From Acidobacteriaceae bacterium (lineage in GTDB: Bacteria; Acidobacteriota; Terriglobia; Terriglobales; Acidobacteriaceae): 59,308 nt of DNA. Both the position numbers and the translations under genes were made by a program. The stretch spans positions 1 through 59,308 of the forward strand of contig CAHJWN010000016.1 of assembly GCA_903642265.1 (NCBI GenBank), given 5' to 3'. Of this stretch, positions 21,366-29,836 are shown one piece after another. The notes beneath the pieces were generated by a model. That model saw only the letters and a program-made list of their open reading frames with translations, did no database searches and was not told the origin of the DNA. Within the stretch, counting starts at the first letter, position 1. Each line of letters begins with the position of its first letter.

Positions 21366-22568
21366 GTGATGAAAACAGTCAGGCAATCGGTTCAGATGCT
21401 GGATTTCAGCAGGCAGTTCTCCACGATCGAGGAAGAGGTGATGGCAGCCATCGAGGAGGTCTGCAGGTCGCAAAAATTCATTCTTGGGCCCCAGGTGACA
21501 AGCTTCGAAGCAGCTGCTTCAGCCTCGTGTGGGGCATTCTTTGGCATTGGCTGCGCCAGTGGAACAGACGCCCTCTGGCTGGCAATGGCAGGTGCGGGCG
21601 TTGGTTCCGGTGATGCCGTGGTGACCAGCCCATTCAGCTTCTTCGCTACGGCCAGCGCGATCTTGCGATGCGGAGCACGTCCCATCTTTGCAGACATTGA
21701 TGGGTTGACGTTCAACCTGTCGTCTGCAGCCGTCACCGAAGCGATCGAGCAGGCACAGCTTGATTCCACCGCGACGGTAAAAGCCGTCTTGCCTGTCCAT
21801 CTTTACGGGCAATGCGCGGAGTGGGCCGGATTCACCCAAGTGAGAGAGCGATTCGGGGTGGCATTGGTCGAGGATGCCGCGCAGGCGTTCGGAGCGAAGT
21901 GGAACAATACTCCGGCCGGATCCTTGGGGGATGCTGCGGCCTTCAGCTTCTACCCCACCAAGAATCTGAGTGCCTTTGGCGATGCGGGCCTCGTTACGAC
22001 CAGCAATGCGGCGATTGAGGACCGGGCAAAGCTGCTGCGGGCACATGGCATGCGGCAGCGCTATGTGCACGAAGAAGTCGGCTGGAACTCACGGTTGGAT
22101 AGCATCCAGGCGGCGGTGTTGGAGGTTAAGCTTCGCTATGTTCCGGCGTGGAGTAAGGCCCGGCGGGACCGGGCAGCAGCCTACAACGAAATGTTCTTGC
22201 AGGCGGGATTGGTCGCTGATAGCGCGATGGACGGCGTGGTACTTCCCTTCTCCGATGCACGTGCGGAGCATGTCTTCCACCAATACGTTGTGCGGGTTCC
22301 GCGCCGGGATGCTTTGCGCGCATATCTGACTGAACAGAAGATCGGAACGGAAGTTTACTACCCAATCCCGCTTCATCTGCAGAGCAGCCTGGCCTTCCTG
22401 GGGTACAAAGCTGGCGATTTCCCAGTAGCGGAGAAGGCGGCAGCTGAGGTGCTGGCACTGCCAATATATCCGGAGCTACGCGAAGACGAGCAGCAGGCGG
22501 TGGTAGATGCGATTGCAGAGTTTTGGAAGTCCGGCAACGCTCAGGCAAGAGAAGCCAGCAGCTACTAA
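21366..22568 (+). CDS. DegT/DnrJ/EryC1/StrS family aminotransferase
   Basis: PLP-dependent sugar aminotransferases of this family make amino-sugars for polysaccharides. The pyridoxal Lys is in 'FSFYPTKNLSAFGDAGLV', preceded by 'VEDAAQAFGA' (the PLP-binding Asp). 'CASGTDALWLAM' binds the cofactor phosphate, 'WNSRLDSIQAAVLEVKL' and 'GTEVYYPIPLHLQ' complete the signature, and the length of 400 residues is normal. AGGA (21355-21358) is seven bases before a GTG at 21366, so that start is used; the following codon is ATG. It resembles enzymes producing 3-amino-hexoses, but no other sugar-nucleotide gene is nearby to confirm this. Confidence 0.93.
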   Translation: MMKTVRQSVQMLDFSRQFSTIEEEVMAAIEEVCRSQKFILGPQVTSFEAAASASCGAFFGIGCASGTDALWLAMAGAGVGSGDAVVTSPFSFFATASAILRCGARPIFADIDGLTFNLSSAAVTEAIEQAQLDSTATVKAVLPVHLYGQCAEWAGFTQVRERFGVALVEDAAQAFGAKWNNTPAGSLGDAAAFSFYPTKNLSAFGDAGLVTTSNAAIEDRAKLLRAHGMRQRYVHEEVGWNSRLDSIQAAVLEVKLRYVPAWSKARRDRAAAYNEMFLQAGLVADSAMDGVVLPFSDARAEHVFHQYVVRVPRRDALRAYLTEQKIGTEVYYPIPLHLQSSLAFLGYKAGDFPVAEKAAAEVLALPIYPELREDEQQAVVDAIAEFWKSGNAQAREASSY

Positions 22569-22588
22569 GTTGACGCCTAATAATGTGC

Positions 22589-22624
22589 AAACGCAGCAGC
22601 CACACTGGCTTGCTATCTGCGTTT
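22589..22624. terminator. Possible bidirectional terminator
   Basis: AAACGCAG (22589-22596) pairs with CTGCGTTT (22617-22624) around an inner AGCCA/TGGCT stem. It lies between the convergent aminotransferase and SH3-lipoprotein genes and includes the latter's stop codon. T-runs are short. Confidence 0.4.
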
Positions 22625-23848
22625 AGCCTTCTTGTCTTTTTTATCTTGGATTGGTTCTGGATGGGCTTCATCCGGGAGCGTTTCACCGGGTGGCAGCAGG
22701 TGATGGAGGATGTTGCCTTCGAGACGGTATGTCTTGGTGATGGTGGGGCCAGGGACGATCGCTCCGGACACCGGGTCGGGGACCACGGGCGCGGCGTTGG
22801 CCGGCAATACCTTGTAGGTAAAGCCTGGTAGCGGCGTGGCAGAGTTCGGTGCCCTGGCACCAAGATCCTGCAGTGTTTTGATCTCGATCGGCAGGTAGCC
22901 TTCTACATTTTTTTCCCGGAAAGCGGTCTCGTAACGATGTTTCTTTTCGTTCCAGATAAATACGCGAAGCTGGTCAAAGTCATAGGTAAGTCCGGATTTA
23001 TAAGGGCTGAGAACAGTGACGAATTCCGGGATGTTCTTGTCGTCCTGGGGTGCCTCGGGATCGAAAACCTTGTTGAGGATGTAGGCACCTACGATTCGTT
23101 GACCTTCGGAGTACCGAGCAATCGAGTCCGGCACATCCACTTCCATAAGACGGCTTAGCATCCACCCAGCATGACCATGGGCGTCGCGAACGAGCCACCA
23201 ATCCTCCATGGAGGGCGGCGGGTCTGCCGCAGCAGATACAGCCGGAGTTGCTGGTGCAGGAGTCGGAAGGGACTGCTGCTTCATACCGGTGATCGCGCCC
23301 GGAATAGCCAACTGTTTCAAATTTTTAGCCGGTGCAGGCTTGGCGTTCGGATTCGGTCCGCCGCCCTTCACCAGGGTTGCGCGTTTGATAAGACTGAGCT
23401 TGTCGCCTTCAGCGAGGCGGTAGAAGCGCTCTGTGGCGCGACCGGGTGTGAGGTGAAGGTAGACTTCGTCGCGAACGACAGCGGAGGCTACGACCGGATC
23501 TTTAGCGTGCTCTTGCTCGAGCAGCGCAAATGCTTCATAGGTCTGCTGGGTGGCTACGGTCTTTTCATCAATCCACCCGGTCTCGTTCTTGTCTGTCTCC
23601 ACCCGAATAAACCGGCGGCCATGTTCCAGGACTTTGAGGCGCTGACCATTCTCTACGGTCCCGGTGCGATTCGAAACGGCAGCTACACGATCGCGCAGGA
23701 AGGTCTGCTTGGCCGTGACATAGACATACTGATCGGCCACCTTAGCTTTGAAGCGCTCACACCCTGTGAGCAGGAGGACCAAGCAAAGCGTAGATGTGCA
23801 GGTCGCCAAACTTCGTTGCCTGAATAGATGGGTGATTGAGTCAAGCAT
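22613..23848 (-). CDS. SH3-domain lipoprotein
   Basis: An envelope lipoprotein of 411 residues: the start at 23848 (MLDSITHLFRQ) is followed by a hydrophobic stretch and the lipobox LLTGC. Residues about 40-110 form a bacterial SH3 domain ('YVTAKQTFLRDRV..VSNRTGTVENGQRLKVLEHGRRFIRVETDKNETGWID'). A second SH3-like unit ('DEVYLHLTPGRATERFYRLAEGDKLSLIKRA') is interrupted by a Pro/Ala linker and resumes at 'WWLVRDAHGHAGWMLSRLMEVDV'. The C-terminal part is unassigned and ends in a Lys-rich tail (KKDKKAKRR). SH3b domains often bind peptidoglycan or peptides. A role in cell-wall sensing is only a guess. Confidence 0.85.
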   Translation of the reverse strand: MLDSITHLFRQRSLATCTSTLCLVLLLTGCERFKAKVADQYVYVTAKQTFLRDRVAAVSNRTGTVENGQRLKVLEHGRRFIRVETDKNETGWIDEKTVATQQTYEAFALLEQEHAKDPVVASAVVRDEVYLHLTPGRATERFYRLAEGDKLSLIKRATLVKGGGPNPNAKPAPAKNLKQLAIPGAITGMKQQSLPTPAPATPAVSAAADPPPSMEDWWLVRDAHGHAGWMLSRLMEVDVPDSIARYSEGQRIVGAYILNKVFDPEAPQDDKNIPEFVTVLSPYKSGLTYDFDQLRVFIWNEKKHRYETAFREKNVEGYLPIEIKTLQDLGARAPNSATPLPGFTYKVLPANAAPVVPDPVSGAIVPGPTITKTYRLEGNILHHLLPPGETLPDEAHPEPIQDKKDKKAKRR

Positions 23849-24003
23849 GGGTGCTGGTCGCGGGGAAAGACCCGTACTTCGATGGCGCTTCAAGAGACCT
23901 CCGGACGGCTGACCTGCCACAGCCTGCTCATAGGTGATTATCGCTTGAATCGCACCACCGCCTGCATGTCGCAGACAACACACACTCAGGGCGGCTTCGA
24001 AGA

Positions 24004-25185
24004 TCAGTGCGTAAGTGCAATTGAGATGGCACCAGCGGGCTCGGTCGGAGCGCCCGTGGAAGCGGTAGTGAGAGGATCGAGCTTGCCAGGCGTGATGGTA
24101 TCGAAGCTGTACATCTTCAGATCAGGCGAACCGATGGAGGTGGACAGGAGGTACATATTGCTGTTGTCTGCGCCCACGGCGCTGACGTTGGTTCCGGCGG
24201 CGAATGGAGAGCCGGCGATCGCTGTCAACACTGATCCTGCACCGATTGAGAAGCCGGAGATTGTGCTATCGATTTTATTACCGACGTAAAGGTATTTGCC
24301 CGTGTTATCGATCAGGATGGAGGAAGGTCCATTGCCAAGGGCGAAGGGTGCGCCGGCTACTTCCGTAAGTGCTCCGCCGTTGCCTATGGCGTAGGGTACG
24401 ACGCCGCCGGCAGTACCGCTGCGGGCGATGTAAAGAGTGGATCCGGTGGAATCGAAGGTGAGGGCCTGGTCGGCGCTTGAGGTACTGGGAGCGTTGACCT
24501 GCGTGTCCGCAGTGAGAACACCTGTGGTGGTGTCAAAGCCGAAGAGAACGTCGCCACCGGTGCCAAGCGAGACAGCAACATAGTTACCTGTTGGGGCGAC
24601 GGCAATGCTGCTGGGAACGATCGAGGCTGTGCTGTTGAGGAGGGAGTATTGCGTGTCTGCCTCAAGGGTGAGCAGCCCGGATGCATTGATCTGGAATTCG
24701 TCGACTGTGACTACGGTATTGCTTGCGTCGAGCGCGAGGAGCCATTGGCCATCCGGCGAGATGGTCATGGCGACGATGTTGGCGTTGGCAAGCCCCTGGG
24801 TTAGATCGGCATTGAGAATCGTAGTGAGTGCGCCGCTCGCAGCGATGGTGTAGCCGTATACGACCTCGGAACCGGCGACGTAAAGGATTGAATTCGCAGG
24901 GTTGACGGCGGTGAGCGCAGGAGGGAAAGGCATGACTACTGGGAAGCCGCTGAGGGCGGTAATGGTGCCGGATCCAATAGAAAATCCGGAGAGGGTGTAA
25001 ATAGGGTTGGTTGACGAGGCGGTGTTGACGTTGGCGACGTAAGCGTAATTGCCGGTGTTGACTACAGTCGAACCGCCTCCGCTGCCGTTTACCGGGACGA
25101 AGAAGTTCTTGCAACCGGTGGCGCTTACAAGAGCAAGGGAGACTGCCAGGATAAGGGATTGCTGCCGCTTACTTGCCATCTTCAT
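24004..25185 (-). CDS. Beta-propeller lipoprotein (lactonase-like fold)
   Basis: A 393-residue lipoprotein: lipobox VSATGC at about residues 20-25. The mature part consists of repeated blades such as 'NYAYVANVNTASSTNPIYTLSGFSIGSGTITALSGFP', 'AMTISPDGQWLLALDAS', 'SSIAVAPTGNYVAVSLG' and 'SSILIDNTGKYLYVGNKIDSTISGFSIGAGSVLTAIAGSPF'. This 'SP.G..LYV......V..F.I...G.L' pattern is that of the 6-phosphogluconolactonase-type seven-bladed propeller. Proteins of this kind are abundant in Acidobacteria and usually have no known activity, so lactonase activity should not be assumed. Composition is rich in Gly, Thr and Ser. Confidence 0.85.
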   Translation of the reverse strand: MKMASKRQQSLILAVSLALVSATGCKNFFVPVNGSGGGSTVVNTGNYAYVANVNTASSTNPIYTLSGFSIGSGTITALSGFPVVMPFPPALTAVNPANSILYVAGSEVVYGYTIAASGALTTILNADLTQGLANANIVAMTISPDGQWLLALDASNTVVTVDEFQINASGLLTLEADTQYSLLNSTASIVPSSIAVAPTGNYVAVSLGTGGDVLFGFDTTTGVLTADTQVNAPSTSSADQALTFDSTGSTLYIARSGTAGGVVPYAIGNGGALTEVAGAPFALGNGPSSILIDNTGKYLYVGNKIDSTISGFSIGAGSVLTAIAGSPFAAGTNVSAVGADNSNMYLLSTSIGSPDLKMYSFDTITPGKLDPLTTASTGAPTEPAGAISIALTH

Positions 25186-25492
25186 ACTCTGCCTAACCTC
25201 TTCGGGACAGTGTCCATCTTCTCAGGTGCGGGGTCGATGCCGATTGTAAGCCTTCCTCGACTAAGCCAATTCCCAGCAAGTATGGTGATTTGACTCGCCC
25301 TGCTGCGGAAGGTCAGCGGAAGGAAGAGCAATCCGAGGCGGCATGTGAGCGTAGTCCGCCATACGCGGGTTGCGTTATCTGCGACCAGCCAGCTGAGGAG
25401 CGAGGCAAACCGACAGAAATCTGCACTGAGAACTGACGTTGAGATCCGTTACAGAAGAGACTGTGGCGTTCTGGCTAGCGACGAAACCCGAC
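25186..25492. other. Intergenic, nothing recognised
   Basis: Between the DUF2203 stop and the lipoprotein start there is no convincing reading frame, hairpin or promoter pair. It presumably holds the promoter of the lipoprotein gene near 25200-25250. Confidence 0.4.
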
Positions 25493-25930
25493 CTAGTTGA
25501 AGCGTTCACGCTCGGATTTGTCAAATCGAGCGTCGAGGGGTCGCCGGGAAGTAGCTTCGTCCTCGAGCGCGTGCCAATGGGCGATGGTTGTCTCGCCCAT
25601 CTGCCAGCAAAGAAGGACAAGTTCGCCGCCCAGCAGGCATGGAAAGTCCAGAATGCCATCTTCGAGCGACTGCACCTGAACGCCGATGGAGTCGATCTCG
25701 GCAAGTGTCTCTTTCGTGAGCTGAACCGACTTCTCACGCTCGCCGCGACGACGTGCAGCGGCAACAACATCGACGTGCATGCCGCCGGAGAGGAAGATGC
25801 GCTGGTTGAGCTGCTGCATCTCAAGGTCAAGCTCGGCAACGCGGAGAGCGGTCTTCTGGGCCCCGCGGAGGAGCGACTCCAAGACCGGCAACAGGGTCTG
25901 CGCTTCTGACACGGTAAAGGTTTTGCTCAT
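25493..25930 (-). CDS. DUF2203 family protein
   Basis: A 145-residue cytoplasmic protein with the family's pattern: N-terminal 'KTFTVSEAQTLLPVLESLLRGAQ', a coiled-coil region, then 'LAEIDSIGVQVQSLEDGILDFPCLLGGELVLLCWQMGETTIAHWHALEDEATSRRPL', in which the Gly, Leu-Asp-Phe and CW.GE..I..WH positions are conserved. The biochemical role is unknown. GGAGATC precedes the ATG by a few bases. It lies 50 bases after nadA in the same direction, so the two are probably cotranscribed. Confidence 0.9.
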   Translation of the reverse strand: MSKTFTVSEAQTLLPVLESLLRGAQKTALRVAELDLEMQQLNQRIFLSGGMHVDVVAAARRRGEREKSVQLTKETLAEIDSIGVQVQSLEDGILDFPCLLGGELVLLCWQMGETTIAHWHALEDEATSRRPLDARFDKSERERFN

Positions 25931-25979
25931 CTGATCTCCATGATAAAGCCGGGAGCTTGGCTCCTGGTATCGAAATCGG

Positions 25980-27140
25980 TCATCGGACCTCCAGCATACG
26001 GTCGAGGGCGACCTTTGCCCATTGCTTCACATCTTCGGCCACCTTAATGCGATTGACCACGCGACCTGCGACGAGGTTCTCGAGCGACCATGCAAGATGC
26101 TGCGGAGAGATACGGTACATGGTGGTGCAGAGGCAGCCGGAGTCGTCGAGCGTGATTACGCGCTTACCAAGTGGAGCAAAGCGTTTTGCGAGACGATTGA
26201 CCAGATGGATCTCGGTCCCGACAGCGAAGCTTGATCCCGCCGGTGCCTTTTCGATGTAGTCGATAATGCGTTCGGTTGAGCCAAGTTCATCCGCCTTCTG
26301 GCAGACCTCCCATCGACATTCGGGGTGGACGATGACCTGCATGCCGGGTTCTTCCCTACGAACTCGGTCGACGTGCTCTGGAAGGAAGCGCTGGTGGACG
26401 GAGCAGTGACCCTTCCAGAGGATCACGCGAGCGGCCTTGAGGCGATCGGGAGCGACACCGCCGTTGATCTGGTAGGGATCCCAAACGACCATCTCACTGA
26501 TCGGAATGCCCATGGCAAAGGCAGTGTTACGACCGAGATGCTGGTCGGGGAGAAAGAGAATTTTTTCGCCTCGTGCGAAGGCCCATTCGAAGGCTCCGCG
26601 GGCGTTTGAGGAGGTGCAAACCAGGCCGCCCCGTTCACCGCAGAAAGCTTTAATACTTGCAGCTGAGTTCATGTAGGTGAGAGGGATGAGGCCGGCTTTA
26701 TCTGAAGAGCCGGAAGTCACGCCGGCACGTTCGAGCGAGTCCCAGCAATCCTCGACCTGGCCAATCTCGGCCATGTCCGCCATCGAGCAACCGGCATTGA
26801 GGTCGGGAAGGATAACGTGCTGCCACGGCTTGGCAAGGATGTCTGCGGTCTCCGCCATAAAGTGGACGCCACAAAACAGCATGTATTTGGCGCTGGTATC
26901 GGCGGCAATGCGGGAAAGCTTGTAGCTGTCGCCGGTAAAGTCGGCAAAGCGGATTACTTCGTCGCGCTGATAGTGGTGGCCGAGAAGGACGACGTCAGTG
27001 CCTAGAGTGGCGCGGGCGGCAGCGATACGGGCATCCATCGTGTCGTCAGGTTGGGAGAGGTAGTGATCGAGAGTGCAGCTATCTGGTGCTGCAACAGCGG
27101 CCTCGGCATCTGCCGAGGGTGCTTCGAGTAGACCGATCAA
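25980..27140 (-). CDS. nadA: Quinolinate synthase A
   Basis: NadA condenses iminoaspartate with dihydroxyacetone phosphate to quinolinate using a [4Fe-4S] cluster. The three cluster cysteines are in 'LNAGCSMAD', 'VHPECRWEV' and 'DSGCLCTTMYR'. 'LGHHYQRDEV' and 'YMNSAASIKAFCGERGGLVCTSSNA' are also characteristic. The start is a TTG at 27140 preceded by AAGGCGGA; the next in-frame Met (27038) would remove about 34 poorly conserved residues and is possible. NadB, which supplies iminoaspartate, is encoded about 6 kb away on the same strand; nadC is not in the window. Confidence 0.96.
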   Translation of the reverse strand: MIGLLEAPSADAEAAVAAPDSCTLDHYLSQPDDTMDARIAAARATLGTDVVLLGHHYQRDEVIRFADFTGDSYKLSRIAADTSAKYMLFCGVHFMAETADILAKPWQHVILPDLNAGCSMADMAEIGQVEDCWDSLERAGVTSGSSDKAGLIPLTYMNSAASIKAFCGERGGLVCTSSNARGAFEWAFARGEKILFLPDQHLGRNTAFAMGIPISEMVVWDPYQINGGVAPDRLKAARVILWKGHCSVHQRFLPEHVDRVRREEPGMQVIVHPECRWEVCQKADELGSTERIIDYIEKAPAGSSFAVGTEIHLVNRLAKRFAPLGKRVITLDDSGCLCTTMYRISPQHLAWSLENLVAGRVVNRIKVAEDVKQWAKVALDRMLEVR

Positions 27141-27484
27141 GGTATTCCGCCTTCAGTCCAATCAGCGCTATGGAGCGCTCAAGGACGGGGATGTTGAAAG
27201 CATTGCACTACGTGGCTGCAGTGAATTCGCTGTGACAGGCATCAGACGCGCTGATTACCGGCACCCAACCCACGGGGATGTTGCAACCCTTCAAAACTTG
27301 CTGTGAGAATCCAGTGACTCTCGCAACTCGTACACCTTAGACGATTACAGCGTTGGAACGATGCAAGGAGTTGCATCCGGCTGTCTCAGTCTGTAAGTAA
27401 TGCTACAGCAGCGGAGTGCGTCTTCTGCTGCACCTTTATCGGTATTTGTTCCCTCTGGATCGAAGCCGTATCATAGGAAGAATT
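27141..27484. other. Divergent regulatory region of nadA and tatB
   Basis: No gene is seen. A short perfect palindrome GATGCAA-GGAG-TTGCATC (27360-27377) is the only clear structure; its size and place would suit a repressor site or a small hairpin in the tatB leader. No consensus promoter pair stands out. Confidence 0.35.
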
Positions 27485-28093
27485 ATGCCGAGCCTCGGCG
27501 ACAGTGCCGTCATCATATTCCTTGGTCTCCTGCTCTTCGGTCCGAAGGGTCTGGCTCAGATTGCGCGTCAGCTTGGAAAGCTGATGGGCGAGTTCCGCCG
27601 CGCGTCGAATGAGTTTCGGATGCAGATGGAAGAAGAGCTGCGCATCTCTGAGCAGGTCGACCGGCAGAAGGCGATTGCATCGATCGAGGCCGCCGCGCCT
27701 GCTCAGCCATTGATGACGGCCTCCACAGAAGAAGAACTCGAAGAGCATCCGCATATGCGGTCAGTCGCGGCAGATATGGTACTTGAGCCCGCTGTCGACA
27801 CCGCCGTTGCGTCGGTTGAGGAGCTAACGCCCGTTCCGATCGCGACATCGGGTGAGTTGAGCATCATGCCGCCATCAACAGGCCTGCCGTCGCCACGGTC
27901 TTCATCATCCTCCTCGCTTGGACCGCTGATTAATGCGGTTCCGCATGTGGATGCTCCAAACGGACATGTCGAGGGGGCGGTTTTTGATGCTTCCGAGCAG
28001 AAGCCGCTTCGTTATACCAACGGTCGTCACGAGGAAGCTGTTCGTCCTGCACTCGATGTCGTAGAGCCGGCTACGGAGTCTGTGCATGGCTGA
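27485..28093 (+). CDS. tatB: Twin-arginine translocase subunit TatA/TatB
   Basis: A 202-residue protein with the Tat signature: a short N-terminal membrane helix ('AVIIFLGLLLFGPKGLAQIAR', about residues 7-27), then an amphipathic helix with 'LGKLMGEFRRASNEFRMQMEEEL'. Length and position before tatC favour the TatB role. Residues 75-202 are an acidic, Pro/Ser-rich tail without conservation. AGGAAG precedes the ATG at 27485 by five bases, so the upstream in-frame TTG/ATG codons are unlikely. It overlaps tatC by eight bases. Confidence 0.92.
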   Translation: MPSLGDSAVIIFLGLLLFGPKGLAQIARQLGKLMGEFRRASNEFRMQMEEELRISEQVDRQKAIASIEAAAPAQPLMTASTEEELEEHPHMRSVAADMVLEPAVDTAVASVEELTPVPIATSGELSIMPPSTGLPSPRSSSSSSLGPLINAVPHVDAPNGHVEGAVFDASEQKPLRYTNGRHEEAVRPALDVVEPATESVHG

Positions 28094-28871
28094 CTTGATC
28101 GATAGCGTACGGACAGGCATTTCGGATCGCGTTGAACTGCCGGGCATGAGCCTGATGGAACATCTGGATGAGTTGCGCAAGCGGCTGATTCGGTCCGTCA
28201 TCGCGCTGATCGTTGGGTTTGGAATCGCATATTACTTCCACGTACAGCTGTTCGAAATCGTAAAGAGGCCGCTCGACAATCTTGGAATCGCGCTGAACTT
28301 TACGCACCCAACGGATATTCTGAATCTCTACCTGAAGACCGCGTTCGTTGGTGGAACGATCATCGCAAGTCCGTTCATTCTTTACCAGCTGTGGCTGTTC
28401 ATCTCGCCGGGCATGTATTCGCATGAAAAGCGATATGTCTTCCCGTTCATGGCCGCAACGGTGGGTCTGTTCCTTTCGGGCGCTTATTTCGGGTTGCGCT
28501 GGGTGCTGCCGGGTGCGATCAAGGTGCTGGTACTGGACTTCGGCAAGGGCTTCAACCACATTCTGACGGTTGATGATTACACAGGCTTCTTCATGGCCGT
28601 TATCCTTGGCCTGGGAATCTGTTTCGAGCTGCCGATCCTCATTTTTTTCCTCTCGCTGTTCGGGATTGTGGATGCCAAGTTCCTGCTGAAGCATTACCGA
28701 TACGCGATTCTGATTGTCTTCTTGATCTCAGCGATCATTTGTCCACTGCCTGACCCGATCAGCATGTGCGTATTCGCCAGCCCAATGCTGGCGCTCTATC
28801 TAATCGGCGTGCTGGTGGCGTACTTCGTGCATCCTTCGCGTCGCAATGCGAAGAAGGCGAAGGCTGCATGA
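28086..28871 (+). CDS. tatC: Sec-independent protein translocase TatC
   Basis: TatC binds twin-arginine signal peptides. The protein has about six membrane helices and the family motifs 'SLMEHLDELRKRLIRSVIAL' near the N-terminus, 'FILYQLWLFISPGMYSHEKRY' with the conserved Glu and Phe-Pro positions, and 'GFFMAVILGLGICFELPILIFF'. The length of 261 residues is typical. The start lies inside the end of tatB, and the stop overlaps the start of the next gene as ATGA, so all three genes form a translationally coupled unit. Confidence 0.97.
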   Translation: MADLIDSVRTGISDRVELPGMSLMEHLDELRKRLIRSVIALIVGFGIAYYFHVQLFEIVKRPLDNLGIALNFTHPTDILNLYLKTAFVGGTIIASPFILYQLWLFISPGMYSHEKRYVFPFMAATVGLFLSGAYFGLRWVLPGAIKVLVLDFGKGFNHILTVDDYTGFFMAVILGLGICFELPILIFFLSLFGIVDAKFLLKHYRYAILIVFLISAIICPLPDPISMCVFASPMLALYLIGVLVAYFVHPSRRNAKKAKAA

Positions 28872-29797
28872 TCCGTTCTTTCCGTGGTTTGGTGTTGGCT
28901 ATCCTGGCGGTACTTGCAATGCCGGTCATGGGCCAGAAGGCTGCCTCCCGTGTGAGCGGGCTCGAAATCTACAACTTGACGCAGCAGTATGTAAACCTGG
29001 CACCGCATCGGTACGTAGGATCTGCCGATCATGCACGTGCAGAAGAGTTCATCAAATCGCAGTTTGCTCCGGAGATCGCAAAGGGCACCTTTGAGACGGA
29101 CAGCTTTGCGCCTTTGACGCCAATCGGCCAAGTTGCGATGCGCAACTATATCGTGCGTTATCCAGGCAAGAAGGATGGCATCATCGTCCTCGCCACGCAC
29201 TACGAGACAAACTACCCACTGAAGGACATCAACTTTGTCGGCGCGAACGACGGCGCGTGTACAACGGCGCTGCTGATTGAGATCGGGCACTATCTGCGTG
29301 CGCATCCGCCGGAGGGTTTCAGCGTATGGCTGGTGTTTGACGACGGAGAAGAGGCGATTAAGGATTGGAGCGATTCGGACTCGCTTTATGGGACGCGGCA
29401 CCTTGCAGCGAAGTGGTCAAAAGATGGAACAATTCTGAAAATCAAGGCTTTCCTGTTGGCAGATATGGTCGGCGATAAAGATCTGAATATCGACCATGAT
29501 CAAAATTCGACACCGTGGCTGCTGACGATGCTGTCCGCGGCGGCAAAAAACACGGGACATACCGCATCTGTGTTTCGTAATGAGACTGCGGTGAATGACG
29601 ATCATCTGCCTTTCAAACAGAGGAACGTTCCAGTGCTGGACATTATTGACATCGACTATGGACCGCATACCAGTCAAACGCCGGATGGGTACCACCATAC
29701 GGCGCAAGACACGATGGATAAGATCTCGGCGAAGTCGCTGCAGGTGTCGGCGGACCTCTTTCTTGAAATGATCCGGCTGATCAACTTACGCGGTTAG
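28868..29797 (+). CDS. Secreted glutaminyl-peptide cyclotransferase (M28 fold)
   Basis: Glutaminyl cyclase converts an N-terminal Gln (or slowly Glu) into pyroglutamate. The 309-residue protein follows the human QPCT pattern closely: 'ATHYET' (H111), 'GANDGA' (Asp128, zinc), 'VFDDGEEAIKDWSDSDSLYGTRHLAAKW' (E161 catalytic, E162 zinc), 'LLADMVG' (D199), 'NDDHLPF' (D244/D245) and the C-terminal zinc His in 'YHHTAQDTMD'. The 'W...DSLYGTRHLA' stretch separates it from M28 aminopeptidases. A signal peptide ends PVMG|Q, so its own mature N-terminus would be Gln23. The ATG overlaps the tatC stop, and GAAGG lies upstream. Activity is predicted, not shown; an aminopeptidase remains the alternative. Confidence 0.9.
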   Translation: MIRSFRGLVLAILAVLAMPVMGQKAASRVSGLEIYNLTQQYVNLAPHRYVGSADHARAEEFIKSQFAPEIAKGTFETDSFAPLTPIGQVAMRNYIVRYPGKKDGIIVLATHYETNYPLKDINFVGANDGACTTALLIEIGHYLRAHPPEGFSVWLVFDDGEEAIKDWSDSDSLYGTRHLAAKWSKDGTILKIKAFLLADMVGDKDLNIDHDQNSTPWLLTMLSAAAKNTGHTASVFRNETAVNDDHLPFKQRNVPVLDIIDIDYGPHTSQTPDGYHHTAQDTMDKISAKSLQVSADLFLEMIRLINLRG

Positions 29798-29836
29798 TCG
29801 AGCAACGGTAGTGTTCCGCGCTACCATCTACGAGAG

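Noticed and set aside
29798..29836. A yybP-ykoY manganese riboswitch before the terC-like gene
   Set aside because: Only about 40 bases separate it from the upstream gene, too few for the element, and no matching sequence is seen.
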